Assembly (NCBI RefSeq): GCF_002931075.1
Contig: NZ_PSTQ01000001.1
Coordinates: 186,001 to 250,000 of the forward strand
From: Pseudoclavibacter sp. AY1F1
GTDB lineage: Bacteria > Actinomycetota > Actinomycetes > Actinomycetales > Microbacteriaceae
Length of the DNA stretch: 64,000 nt
Direction: 5' to 3'
The notes beneath the pieces are model-generated. The model had not been told where the DNA came from. It did no database searches and saw only the letters and a program-made list of their open reading frames with translations. Below are positions 1 through 10,042 of this stretch, piece by piece. The position numbers and the translations under genes are program-made. The first letter of the stretch is position 1, and every line of letters begins with the position of its first letter.

Positions 1-2221
1 CCCGGTTCTTCGAGTCGAAGCTGTGGCGGCCGTTCCAGTCGCCCTCGACGAGGGCGTGGCGGATGAACAGGTCGCGCGACCAGGCCGGGTCGATCTTCGA
101 GAACTGCACCGTGCGTCCGCGGACGATCGGCACGCCGTAGAGGGTCACGCGCTCGATGGCGACGGCGGAGCCCTGCTTCTTCTCCCAGTGCGGGTCGGAG
201 TGGTTGCGCTTCGCGAGGTCGCCCGCGAGCACCTCGGCCCAGGCGGGATCGATCTTGGCGACGGTGCGCGCGAAGAGGCGGCTCGTCTCGACGAGCTCTG
301 CCGCCATGACGACGTCCGGCTGCTTCTTCGCCTTCGCGAGGCCCGAGCCCGGGAAGATCTGGAAGCGCGTGCCGCGGGCTCCCGCGTAGTCGCGCTTCAG
401 CTCGTCGCGGATGCCGATGTGGCTGAGGAGGCCGGCGAGCATGGAGCGGTGGATGGCGTCGGCGAGGGCGCCGGGCTCCTGCACCTGTCCGGCGGCGGGC
501 CGCTGCACCTTGAGCCCGATGGGGCCAGCGAGCTGGCGCAGCTGCCGGAACACGTCCTGCCATTCGCGGAAGCGGACGAAGTTGATGAACTCGTCGCGGC
601 ATTTACGCCGGAAGGCGCTCGAACCGAGCTCGTGGCTCTGCTCCTCGAGGTAGTTCCAGAGGTTCACGAGCGTGAGGAAGTCGCTGGACGGGTCGCGGAA
701 GCGGGCGTGCAGCTCGTCGGCCTTCTGCCGGTGGTCGAGCGGCCGCTCGCGGATGTCCTGCACGGTCATGCCGGCCACGATGATGAGCACCTCACGGCTC
801 ACGTCGTGCTGTTTCGACTCGATGACCATGCGCCCGAAGCGGGGGTCGATAGGCAGGCGGGCGAGGCTGCGGCCCGTCTTGGTGAGGCGCAGCTGGCTGG
901 CCTGCCCGTGGCTGGCCTTGCCGGGTTCGACGGCGCCGAGCTCGCTGAGCAGGTCGGTGCCGTCCTTGATGCCGCGGGCGTCCGGCGGCTGCAGGAACGG
1001 GAACTCTGAGAGGGCGCCGAGGCCGAGTTCGAGCATCTGCAGGAGCACGCTCGCGAGGTTCGTGCGGAGGATCTCGGGCTCCGTGAACTCCGGACGGCGG
1101 TCGAAGTCGGCCTCGGAGTACAGGCGGATGGCGACGCCTGCCGAAGTGCGGCCGGCGCGGCCGGATCGCTGCTTGGCGGAAGCCTGCGAGATGGCCTCGA
1201 TGGGGAGGCGCTGCACCTTCGCGCGCGTCGAGTAGCGGGAGATGCGGGCCGTGCCCGTGTCGATGACGGCCACGATGCCCGGCACCGTGAGGCTCGTCTC
1301 GGCGACGTTCGTCGCCAGCACCACGCGGCGCCGCACGCCAGGCGGGCGCTTCGACTCGAACACGCGGTGCTGTTCGGCGGAGGAAAGGCGCCCGAAGAGC
1401 GGCAGCACCTCCGTCGACTCGGGGCGACGGTCGCGCGCGACGTGCGCGCGGATCGCGTCCTGCGCATCCCGGATCTCCTGCTCGCCCGAAAGGAACACGA
1501 GGACGTCGCCCGGCAGGTCGCGGTCAAGCTCGTCGAGCGCATCCACGATGCCCTCGAACATGTCGCGCTCAGGCGTCTGCGGTGCCGCGTCTTCGTCGTC
1601 GTCCTCGCCGGGGAGAGCGGCGTCGGCGACAAGCGGCCGGTAGCGCACGTCGACGGGGAACGTTCGACCCGAGACCTCGATCATGGGGGCGTCGTTGAAG
1701 TGCTTCGAGAACGACTCGGGGTCGATCGTCGCCGACGTGATGATGACCTTCAGATCGGGCCGCTTCGGCAGGAGCGTCTTCAGGTAGCCGAGGAGGAAGT
1801 CGATGTTGAGGCTGCGCTCGTGGGCCTCGTCAATGATGATCGTGTCGTACTTGCGCAGCAGGCGATCGCGGTGGATCTCGTTGAGGAGGATGCCGTCGGT
1901 CATAAGCTTGACGCGCGTCTCGGCCGACACCTCGTCGGTGAAGCGCACCTGGTAGCCGACCAGCCCGCCGATGTCGCCGCCGAGCTCATCGGCGATGCGC
2001 TCGGCGATCGTGCGGGCCGCGATACGGCGCGGCTGCGTGTGCCCGATCATCGTGCGCCCAAGTTCGAGGCAGATCTTCGGCAGCTGCGTGGTCTTGCCCG
2101 AACCGGTCTCACCCGCGACGATGACCACCTGGTTGGCTGCGATGGCGTCGCGGATCTCGTCCCGCATCTGGCTGACGGGCAGCTCCGGCGGGTAGGAGAT
2201 TGCGAGGGGAGTCGTAGTCAT
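1..2221 (-). CDS. hrpA: ATP-dependent RNA helicase HrpA, C-terminus beyond window
   Basis: This is a DEAH-box ATPase/helicase of the HrpA family, which remodels RNA in the cytoplasm. About 740 codons are visible; family members run to roughly 1,300 residues, so the C-terminal part lies before base 1. The ATG at 2221 begins MTTTPLAISYPPELP. Walker A GETGSGKT sits at residues 37-44, the DEAH box is followed by ERS, then SAT (motif III), and the second RecA domain carries QRSGRAGRT (motif VI). All core helicase motifs are therefore intact. The gene stands alone, divergent from the aldo/keto reductase at 2358. HrpA is firm from the motifs; HrpB-type relatives are less likely given the order and spacing. 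Confidence 0.93.
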   Translation of the reverse strand, partial: MTTTPLAISYPPELPVSQMRDEIRDAIAANQVVIVAGETGSGKTTQLPKICLELGRTMIGHTQPRRIAARTIAERIADELGGDIGGLVGYQVRFTDEVSAETRVKLMTDGILLNEIHRDRLLRKYDTIIIDEAHERSLNIDFLLGYLKTLLPKRPDLKVIITSATIDPESFSKHFNDAPMIEVSGRTFPVDVRYRPLVADAALPGEDDDEDAAPQTPERDMFEGIVDALDELDRDLPGDVLVFLSGEQEIRDAQDAIRAHVARDRRPESTEVLPLFGRLSSAEQHRVFESKRPPGVRRRVVLATNVAETSLTVPGIVAVIDTGTARISRYSTRAKVQRLPIEAISQASAKQRSGRAGRTSAGVAIRLYSEADFDRRPEFTEPEILRTNLASVLLQMLELGLGALSEFPFLQPPDARGIKDGTDLLSELGAVEPGKASHGQASQLRLTKTGRSLARLPIDPRFGRMVIESKQHDVSREVLIIVAGMTVQDIRERPLDHRQKADELHARFRDPSSDFLTLVNLWNYLEEQSHELGSSAFRRKCRDEFINFVRFREWQDVFRQLRQLAGPIGLKVQRPAAGQVQEPGALADAIHRSMLAGLLSHIGIRDELKRDYAGARGTRFQIFPGSGLAKAKKQPDVVMAAELVETSRLFARTVAKIDPAWAEVLAGDLAKRNHSDPHWEKKQGSAVAIERVTLYGVPIVRGRTVQFSKIDPAWSRDLFIRHALVEGDWNGRHSFDSKNR

Positions 2222-2348
2222 GAGCGTTTCAGTCTATTGCCAGGTGAGTTCAGAATGTGCCTCGCATCGGCCACTCAGCAGCGCTGGGTCGGCATCGTTC
2301 GCTCCCAGCGTGGTGCGGCAGTTCGCTTTAGTTGCACACGCTTGCTAA

Positions 2349-3200
<852 letters not shown>

Positions 3201-3216
3201 CTCCACGCAGTCGCTG

Positions 3217-3255
3217 AGAACGGCCGGTGCTCCCTCGGGGGACGCCGGCCGTTCT
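3217..3255 (+). terminator. hairpin terminator after the aldo/keto reductase
   Basis: Perfect 11-bp inverted repeat AGAACGGCCGG / CCGGCCGTTCT with a 17-base loop, starting 17 bases after the reductase stop. There is no long T tract, as is usual for high-GC actinobacterial terminators. Being symmetrical, it could also stop transcription from the opposite strand. Confidence 0.75.
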
Positions 3256-3476
3256 GCGTGGCCGGGCGGGGCGCATCCGCATGTCTCGTGTCGGCTGCAT
3301 CCACACGGGGAATGCAGGCTCCTGGCGTCAGGAAGCGCCGTTTCTCGTGTGCTTCCGGCGAGGCGATTCGAGGCGGGCGCTGGCAGGGTTCCGGTGACCA
3401 GCTGCCCGCTGGCGATGCCGCGTTCCGCGCGCGCGCCTCGAGAGCTCCGCAGCTGCTGCTCCGAGAGAGGAGCTGC

Positions 3477-4004
3477 GACCCTGTGTGCGAGGAGCATCCT
3501 CGCGTCGTTCTCGCCTCCCGCGGACATGGTCCACGACTCGTCGGCCAGCGCGACGCCCGCCGCCTCGATCACCTCGACGAGTGCGTCGTCGAGCTCCGGC
3601 GTGGCGACTGCGAGGTCGCTGAAGGCCTCCACAGTGTCCTCGGGGTCTGCGGGCGAGCCGAGGTCGACGCTGATCGCCACCCAGTGGGCCTCCGGAACCT
3701 CGATGGTCTGCACGACGAACGCCGCGATGTCTCGCTGGCCAACGTGCTCCGCGATGTCGAGGTAGAAGTCCTCCATGCTGCGGCGTATGGCGAGCTTCTC
3801 GCGCCAGTCGGCGACGGAGAAGGACGCTGCGTCGTCGATCTCTGCCAGGGGTACGTGTGCGCGGCGGAGGAAGTCGAGGCGAACGTCTATATCGGGCCGA
3901 ACGCCTGCGAGCAGGACACCAGCGGAACCTTCGCCGGGATGTACCGCCTCTACGTCGCGTACCCGTGAGTCGGACTTGCGGAGACGGCCGACTAGGCAGA
4001 ACGC
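3477..4004 (-). pseudogene. decayed reading frame of unknown function
   Basis: On the minus strand an open frame of protein-like composition runs from just after a TGA at 4005-4007 and reads through phrases such as RPDIDVRLDFLRRAHVPLAE and DDALVEVIEAAGVALADESW. It has no ATG, GTG or TTG until 3776, and that ATG has no visible ribosome binding site. At its other end the frame loses coding character near 3477 and never stops before running antisense through the reductase terminator. The best reading is a gene remnant that lost its start and natural stop. It lies directly downstream of the acetyltransferase. I do not recognise the family. A sequencing indel is an alternative. Confidence 0.4.
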
Positions 4005-4645
4005 TCAGCGATCGCCGCAAGCTCGCTCACTGAGCCGTCGGCGATGATGCGCAGGTGCTCGGTAATCACCTCGATCGGCCAGTCCCACCAGGCGACGTCG
4101 AGCAGCGCCTCGATGTCGGCGTCGTCAAAGCGGCGGCGGATGAGCGTGGCTGGGTTACCGCCGACAATCCCGTAGTCGGGCACGTCTTTCGTGACGACGG
4201 AGCCGGTCGAGATGATTGCCCCGTGCCCGATTCGCACGCCCGGCATGATCGTCACGTCGCCGCCGATCCACACGTCGTTGCCGATGACGGTGTCCCCGCG
4301 ACTCGGAAGGTCGGTGACGAGGTCGAGGTGATGCGCCCACGAGCCGCCCATGATCGGGAACGGGTAGGTCGACGGGCCCGACATGCGGTGGTTCGCGCCG
4401 TTCATGATGAACTTCACGCCGGCCGCGATCGCGCAGAACTTCCCGATGATCAGACGCTCTGGCCCGTAGTGGTGCAACACATTGCGCGTCTCGAACGCCG
4501 TGGCATCGTCAGGATCGTCGTAGTAGGTGAAGTCTCCGACGCTGATGAGCGGACTGGTGACCAAGGGTTGCAGCAAGACCACCCGCTCTTGCCCCTCGAT
4601 CGGATGCAGCGTGCTGGGGTCGGGGGGAAGGGCGGGCTCGTTCAC
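3992..4645 (-). CDS. Vat/CatB-family xenobiotic O-acetyltransferase
   Basis: A left-handed beta-helix acetyltransferase of the streptogramin/chloramphenicol (Vat/CatB) type, which transfers acetyl from acetyl-CoA to a hydroxyl. Visible marks are GKFCAIAAGVKFIMNGANH (catalytic His in the last part), the hexapeptide turns GNDVWIGGDVTIMPGVRIGHGAII, the loop ending VTKDVPDYGIVGGNPA and the C-terminal WWDWP. The GTG start at 4645 (VNEPALPPDPS) gives 217 residues, the normal family size; the farther ATG at 4726 would add an arginine-rich tail and run into the neighbouring control region. Family membership does not prove drug resistance; many chromosomal relatives have unknown acceptors. Confidence 0.85.
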   Translation of the reverse strand: MNEPALPPDPSTLHPIEGQERVVLLQPLVTSPLISVGDFTYYDDPDDATAFETRNVLHHYGPERLIIGKFCAIAAGVKFIMNGANHRMSGPSTYPFPIMGGSWAHHLDLVTDLPSRGDTVIGNDVWIGGDVTIMPGVRIGHGAIISTGSVVTKDVPDYGIVGGNPATLIRRRFDDADIEALLDVAWWDWPIEVITEHLRIIADGSVSELAAIAERSA

Positions 4646-4779
4646 CGGCTCAGTGTAGATCTCAGTGCCTCGCGCACATCTCAGTTGGCGTCGCGCAGGA
4701 GCGATCCGCGCGGCCGCAGCGTGCACACTTGAGGCGAGCGCACCGGAGGTTCCAGTGCCCGAACGCGGTGAGGACCCCC

Positions 4780-5712
4780 ATGATCACAAGCACCGAGATC
4801 CTCGGAACCGAGGAGCTGCTCCTCGAGCGGAACTCGAAGGCGTTGGCGGTGCACCAGAACGTGGTGGCTGCGGGGCGCGCCGCAGTAATCGCACTGAACA
4901 AGCAACTCAGCAACGAGTCGGACGAAACAGCACTGCTGCGACTCGACAACGAACTTGATGCCGTCATCGGGCGGAGCCTGGACGAATACGCGCGAGGGGC
5001 GAGGGGGCTCTTCAGCGCCGACGATCTTGCCCTGTGGACCGCGAAGGTCGCTCGCGTGCCCGGCAGCTACGTCGGCCGAGCGGCCGCAACGGGAGTGCCC
5101 GGATCGCTTCTGCTGCTCGACGCCCTCGAGGAGGCTGAGGCGGACGAGCCGGGCAACCGTTTCGTCTCCCTCGAGGACACACTGGCCAACGGCGCCAGGT
5201 ACTGCCAGTGCGGCTACGCCTCGAGCCGGACGCGGCCCGAGCAGCTGTGCCAACTCTGCTCAGGCGCCGTGCTCAACGAGTGGCGGGCTGAGGAGGATCG
5301 TCTGCTCGAAGGCTCGCCCCGGCTCGCTGCTGATCTTGAGGTGGTCTTCGACGGGTTGCTCGACAAACTCGCGGGCATCCACCTCGCTCAGGGTGGCGTC
5401 GCAGCCTCGACCTCAGCGCGCCGTCGTGCGGGAGATCGAGGAATCACGCGCGTGAACGAGACGAGAGCCGCTGAGATCGCGCTCCTCGACCTTGCTCGCT
5501 GGCGGGATCTCTGTGAGCTCAACGCGCTCGGCCGGACCATGGCGGTGACTGCTCACAGCAAGTACTGGTCGCGCTGGGGCCTCGGATCTGCGCGGATTTC
5601 AACCCTCGCGGTGGTTGGCGCTTCGGAGCTCCAGGCACGGATGCGCAAGATCTCTGGCAGTCGGCCAGCTCCGGAGCCCACCTTCTTCGAACGGTTGTTC
5701 TCTCGGAGGTGA
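4780..5712 (+). CDS. hypothetical protein with CxC...CxxC zinc ribbon
   Basis: A 310-residue protein I do not recognise. The ATG at 4780 has GGTGAGGA just upstream, which favours it over an in-frame start at 4729. The N-terminal half is helical and charged, with regular leucines (possible coiled coil). The middle holds a compact zinc-ribbon-like knuckle, CQCGYASSRT then LCQLCSG, about residues 143-162. The C-terminal tail ends PTFFERLFSRR, an amphipathic basic end. There is no signal peptide or clear membrane helix. It is divergent from the acetyltransferase and convergent with the mannosyltransferase gene. Metal binding is an inference from the cysteines. Confidence 0.75.
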   Translation: MITSTEILGTEELLLERNSKALAVHQNVVAAGRAAVIALNKQLSNESDETALLRLDNELDAVIGRSLDEYARGARGLFSADDLALWTAKVARVPGSYVGRAAATGVPGSLLLLDALEEAEADEPGNRFVSLEDTLANGARYCQCGYASSRTRPEQLCQLCSGAVLNEWRAEEDRLLEGSPRLAADLEVVFDGLLDKLAGIHLAQGGVAASTSARRRAGDRGITRVNETRAAEIALLDLARWRDLCELNALGRTMAVTAHSKYWSRWGLGSARISTLAVVGASELQARMRKISGSRPAPEPTFFERLFSRR

Positions 5713-5727
5713 TGAGCCCGCCCGCGC

Positions 5728-7521
5728 CTACCGCCAGCTGGGCAGCCAGTGCGTGAGCGACCAGTACGAGGTGGAGATCATCTGGCCGGTCCACACTGGC
5801 CAGAACAGCACGGACACGAGCGCCATGACCACAAGCAGTACGCCGACCGCGGAGACGCCGATCGTCCGTGACGACTGCGGCGTCTGGCGGTCGCCCGCGA
5901 TGGTTTGGATGACCACCAGCGACGCGAGGATCATGAACGGCAGGAACGCGATCGCGTAGAAGTGGAAGACTGCCTGGCGCTCGAGGTACGCGAGCCACGG
6001 GAAGTAGCCGGCGCCGTACCCGACGAGGATCGCGAAGTACTGCCACTTCGGGCGCAGGAAGCACATGATGATGAGGAACAGGATCGACACCGTGCCGAAC
6101 CAGAAGATGATCGGGTTCGAGATCGACGTGATCGCCTCGACGCACTGGCCGACGTCGCAGGATGAGCCGTCGCCGGCCTCCGAGTAGACGTAGCTGAACG
6201 CGGTGGGGCGGATGAGGAACGGCCACTCCTGCGGTCCCGACTGGTAGGGGTGTTCGGCGCTGAGGCCGCGGTGGAAGTTGTAGGCCTCCACCTGGTAGTG
6301 CCAGAGGCTCTGCAGGGGGAGCGGCACCCACGACAGGAGGCCGGTCCACGCGTTACCGGCCTGCTCCGCCCAGTCGCGGTAGAAGCCGCCGGTCGTCGTC
6401 AGCCAGCGGGTCCACGTCGCGAGGTAGGTGAGGGCCGCGAGCGGCACGGTCAGGATGAACGACACGGGACCCTGCAGGAGGATCGCCGCCGACCCCCAGA
6501 ACGTCACGCCGAGTCGCTTCCGCTCGATCATGTCGACGACGAGCGTGTAGACGCAGAACGCGGCGAGGAAGTAGAGGCCGGACCACTTGACGGCCGACGC
6601 GGCGCCGAGGGTGACGGCCGCCGCCATGAGCCAGGGGCGCCACCAGAGGCGCGGACCCCAGTCGGGCCCGACCGGCTTCACGTCGGGCGTGCGGGACGTG
6701 GTCGTGGCCTTCGTCGGAGTCGGCTCGCCCTCGAGCCCCTCCTCCTTGCGCCACGCCATGATCTTCGTGCGCAGCTTCTTCTGCTGGTCTTCGCGGTCGA
6801 GCAGCACGAACAGGAACGCGAGCAGCACGAAGAACATGAGGATGCCGTCGAGGATCCCGACCCGCGACATGACGATCGCGTGCCCGTCGATGGCGAGCAT
6901 CCCGGCACCGATCGTGGCGAGCACGGGGGAGCGGAACAGCTTCTTCGCGACGACCCACAGGAGGGGTACGGCGAGCGTGCCGACGAGGGCGACGCCGAAC
7001 CGCCAACCGAACGGGTTGTCGGCGCCGAAAACGAGCATCCCGAGCCCGATGATGTACTTCCCGAGCGGCGGATGCACGACGTACGACGGGTCGGTCGTGT
7101 AGCCGTTCGGGTCTCCCGCGTTGAAGGCGTCGTTCGGGTTCTCGGGCCACTCGGCCTCGTAGCCCAGGTTGAGGAGCGTCCACGCGTCCTTGACGTAGAA
7201 GGTCTCGTCGAAGATCAGGAAGTGGGCGCCGCCGAGGTTCCAGAAGCGCAGGACGGCGGCGAGCAAGGTGACGACACCGAGGAGGATCCACTCGGTGCGC
7301 AAGCGAAGCCGAGGCGTGCTGGTGACACGGGCCCAGAGGTCGTCGAAGACCGAGCCGCGCGCGACGGGCGCTTTGGGAGCGGGAGTTGCGGCCGCCGCGT
7401 CTGCAGGCGGCGTCGCGGAGTCAGGGGCCACCGGAGCGGCGACCGCAGCCGTCGCAGGAGCCGTCGTCGCGGGTGACTTCGCCGCTTCGTCTGGGGTTCC
7501 GGTCTCTGCTTGCTCGCTCAC
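5728..7521 (-). CDS. pmt: protein O-mannosyltransferase (GT39)
   Basis: A polytopic membrane glycosyltransferase that moves mannose from polyprenyl-phosphate-mannose to exported proteins. The GTG at 7521 (VSEQAETGTPDEAAK) gives 597 residues. An Ala/Pro-rich cytosolic tail of about 55 residues precedes the first membrane helix (EWILLGVVTLLAAVL); FDETFYVKDAW contains the Asp-Glu pair typical of the first outer loop. Many more helices follow and the protein ends TSYWSLTHWLPSWR. It is divergent from rsmI, the same arrangement as Rv1002c/Rv1003 in mycobacteria. An in-frame open stretch continues upstream, but it is antisense to rsmI and is not credible. Confidence 0.92.
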   Translation of the reverse strand: MSEQAETGTPDEAAKSPATTAPATAAVAAPVAPDSATPPADAAAATPAPKAPVARGSVFDDLWARVTSTPRLRLRTEWILLGVVTLLAAVLRFWNLGGAHFLIFDETFYVKDAWTLLNLGYEAEWPENPNDAFNAGDPNGYTTDPSYVVHPPLGKYIIGLGMLVFGADNPFGWRFGVALVGTLAVPLLWVVAKKLFRSPVLATIGAGMLAIDGHAIVMSRVGILDGILMFFVLLAFLFVLLDREDQQKKLRTKIMAWRKEEGLEGEPTPTKATTTSRTPDVKPVGPDWGPRLWWRPWLMAAAVTLGAASAVKWSGLYFLAAFCVYTLVVDMIERKRLGVTFWGSAAILLQGPVSFILTVPLAALTYLATWTRWLTTTGGFYRDWAEQAGNAWTGLLSWVPLPLQSLWHYQVEAYNFHRGLSAEHPYQSGPQEWPFLIRPTAFSYVYSEAGDGSSCDVGQCVEAITSISNPIIFWFGTVSILFLIIMCFLRPKWQYFAILVGYGAGYFPWLAYLERQAVFHFYAIAFLPFMILASLVVIQTIAGDRQTPQSSRTIGVSAVGVLLVVMALVSVLFWPVWTGQMISTSYWSLTHWLPSWR

Positions 7522-7590
7522 CCAAGCAATCGTAGGGGGCGAGGTGCCAGACGCGTCGGAGGAGCCGAGCCGCGTGGGAGGATCGCAGCC

Positions 7591-8403
7591 ATGATCATCC
7601 TCGCGGGCACCCCCATCGGGAACCTCGGCGACGCTTCGGCGCGTCTCATCGATACGTTCAAGAACGCCACCCTCGTGGCGTGCGAGGACACACGCTCGAC
7701 GGCGAAGCTGCTCGGGATGCTCGGAGTCGAGAACCGCCCGCGACTCGTCGCCCTGCACGAGCACAACGAGGACGAGCTGGCGAAGACGATCGTCGAGCAG
7801 GCGCGCGACGCCGACGTTGTGCTCGTGAGCGACGCCGGCATGCCTGGCATCTCGGACCCCGGCTATCCGATCGTCGCGCTCGCGGCGAAGGAGGGCGTGA
7901 CGGTCACGAGCGTGCCTGGGCCGAGCGCCGTCATCACGGCGCTCGCGATCTCTGGCCTGCCCACCGACCGCTTCACGTTCGACGGTTTCCTGCCGCGCAA
8001 GGCGGGGGAGCGGGAGACGTTCCTGCGCTCGCTCGCGAACGAACCGCGCACGGTCGTGCTGTTCGAATCTCCGCACCGCCTGGCCCGCACGCTCGCCGAT
8101 ATGGCAGCTATCTGGGATGCTGACCGCCGCATCGCAGTCTGTCGCGAGCTGACGAAGCTCTACGAGGAGGTCAGGCGGGGCACAGCGGCTGAGCTCGTGC
8201 CGTGGGCCGAGGAGGGTGTGCGCGGCGAGATCGTGATCGTCGTCGAGGGGGCCGCCCCCGCTATCGTGGATGAGGCTGGCGCTCAGGCGATGGTCGCCGA
8301 GCTCGTCGCGGGTGGGATGCGCCTCAAGGAGGCGGCAGCGCAGGTCGCCTCCGAGACGGGCATGAGCAAGCGAGACCTCTACCAGGGTCAGCTCGCGAAA
8401 TAG
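7591..8403 (+). CDS. rsmI: 16S rRNA (cytidine(1402)-2'-O)-methyltransferase
   Basis: RsmI uses S-adenosylmethionine to 2'-O-methylate C1402 of 16S rRNA in the ribosomal decoding centre. The protein has 270 residues, typical for the family. It opens MIILAGTPIGNLGDAS, followed by ACEDTRSTAKLL, SDAGMPGISDPGY (SAM-binding glycine loop) and VPGPSAVITAL. GGGAGGA lies a few bases before the ATG at 7591, ruling out the longer upstream reading. The gene is divergent from pmt and followed by metG after 68 bases. Confidence 0.95.
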   Translation: MIILAGTPIGNLGDASARLIDTFKNATLVACEDTRSTAKLLGMLGVENRPRLVALHEHNEDELAKTIVEQARDADVVLVSDAGMPGISDPGYPIVALAAKEGVTVTSVPGPSAVITALAISGLPTDRFTFDGFLPRKAGERETFLRSLANEPRTVVLFESPHRLARTLADMAAIWDADRRIAVCRELTKLYEEVRRGTAAELVPWAEEGVRGEIVIVVEGAAPAIVDEAGAQAMVAELVAGGMRLKEAAAQVASETGMSKRDLYQGQLAK

Positions 8404-8471
8404 TGGCCCCGGGGTTGCTACCAGGGGACCTCGCGTCGTAACAGTCCCCAGCCGACAATAGGATGATCCCC

Positions 8472-10040
8472 ATGGCTTCCGGCGAATCGTTCTACATCAC
8501 GACACCGATCTTCTACGTCAACGACGTTCCTCACATCGGTCACGCGTACACGGAGGTCGCCGTCGACGCGCTTGCCAGGTGGCACCGTCAGCGTGGCGAC
8601 ACGACATGGTTGCTCACGGGCACCGACGAGCACGGCCAGAAGATCATGCGCTCGGCGCTCGCGAACAACGTCACCCCGCAGGCGTGGGCCGACAAGCTGG
8701 TCAACGAGGCATGGAAGCCCATGCTCGAGACCCTCAACATCTCGAACGACGACTTCATCCGCACGACGGACGAGCGCCATGAGACGCGCGTGCAGCGCTT
8801 CCTGCAGAAGCTCAACGACGCCGGCTTCATCTACGACGCCGAGTTCGAGGCGCTCTACTGCGTCGGCTGCGAGGAGTTCAAGCCGGAGTCGGAGATCGTC
8901 GCGGGCACTGGCCAGTACGAGGGCGAGAAGGTCTGCGCCATCCATTCGAAGCCGCTTGAGCTGCTGCAGGAGCAGAACTACTTCTTCAAGCTCAGCGAGT
9001 TCCAGGACCGCCTGCTTGCCCTCTACGAAGAGAACCCCGAATTCATCCAGCCGTCGTCGGCTCGCAACGAGGTCATCTCGTTCGTGCGCTCGGGGCTCCG
9101 TGACCTCTCCATCTCCCGCACCACGTTCGATTGGGGCGTGAAGGTGCCGTGGGACGAGTCGCACGTCGTCTACGTATGGTTCGACGCGCTGCTCAACTAC
9201 ATCACGGCCATCGGCTACGGCGACGACGACTCCGAGCTGGAGAAGTTCTGGCCGGCGCACCACGTCGTCGGCAAGGACATCCTCCGCTTCCACGCGGTCA
9301 TCTGGCCTGCCATGCTCATGGCTGCCGGCCTCCAGGTGCCTGCTGGCATCTACGCGCACGGCTGGCTGCTCGTCGGTGGCGAGAAGATGTCGAAGTCGAA
9401 GCTCACGGGCATCGAGCCGACCGAGATCACCGACGTCTTCGGCTCCGACGCGTTCCGCTACTACTTCTTGCGCGCCATCCACTTCGGCCAGGACGGATCG
9501 TTCTCGTGGGAGGACCTGTCCGCCCGCTACCAGGCGGAGCTCGCGAACGGCTTCGGCAACCTCGCCTCGCGCGTCATCGCCATGGTCAACAAGTACTTCG
9601 ACGGCGTCGTTCCCGAGCAGTCGACGCTGCTCGACTCGGAGCAGGCGATCATCGAACTCGCGACCGAGGTCGCGGCGAAGGCCGACGAGGCGATGCTCGC
9701 GTTCAACATCGACGGCGCGCTTGCGCACATTTGGCGGCTCGTGGATGCGCTCAACGGCTACATCACGGAGCAGGAGCCGTGGGCGCTCTCCAAGCAGGGC
9801 GATGAGGGCCGCGCGCGCCTCGCCGCGGTGCTCGAGGTGACAACTCGGTGCCTCGGCCACCTTGCCGTGCTGCTCAACCCGTTCATCCCGATCGCGGCCG
9901 AGAAGCTGTGGTTCGCGATCGGCGGAGAGGGCGAACTCGCCACGACGCGCATCGACAACGCGTACGCGCTGGTCGGCTCGCGTCCGCTGAGCGAGCTCCC
10001 GCCGCTGTTCCCGCGCATCGAGCAGGAAGCCCAGCGCTAG
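8472..10040 (+). CDS. metG: methionyl-tRNA synthetase
   Basis: Class I aminoacyl-tRNA synthetase that charges tRNA-Met. The ATG at 8472 (MASGESFYITTPIFY) is preceded by AGGATG and gives 522 residues, the short form without a C-terminal dimer domain. HIGH is at residues 21-24 (HIGHAYTEV) and KMSKS near residue 308 (GEKMSKSKLTG). The connective-peptide insert has one zinc-type knuckle (CVGCEEF with VCAIH). It forms a tight run with tatD, which starts two bases after its stop. Confidence 0.96.
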   Translation: MASGESFYITTPIFYVNDVPHIGHAYTEVAVDALARWHRQRGDTTWLLTGTDEHGQKIMRSALANNVTPQAWADKLVNEAWKPMLETLNISNDDFIRTTDERHETRVQRFLQKLNDAGFIYDAEFEALYCVGCEEFKPESEIVAGTGQYEGEKVCAIHSKPLELLQEQNYFFKLSEFQDRLLALYEENPEFIQPSSARNEVISFVRSGLRDLSISRTTFDWGVKVPWDESHVVYVWFDALLNYITAIGYGDDDSELEKFWPAHHVVGKDILRFHAVIWPAMLMAAGLQVPAGIYAHGWLLVGGEKMSKSKLTGIEPTEITDVFGSDAFRYYFLRAIHFGQDGSFSWEDLSARYQAELANGFGNLASRVIAMVNKYFDGVVPEQSTLLDSEQAIIELATEVAAKADEAMLAFNIDGALAHIWRLVDALNGYITEQEPWALSKQGDEGRARLAAVLEVTTRCLGHLAVLLNPFIPIAAEKLWFAIGGEGELATTRIDNAYALVGSRPLSELPPLFPRIEQEAQR

Positions 10041-10042
10041 CG

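Noticed and set aside
3992-4645. Calling the Vat/CatB-like gene a resistance gene
   Set aside because: Family includes many chromosomal enzymes with unknown acceptors; no resistance context.
7522-8076. Upstream extension of the mannosyltransferase frame
   Set aside because: Antisense to rsmI; the GTG at 7521 gives the normal family N-terminus.
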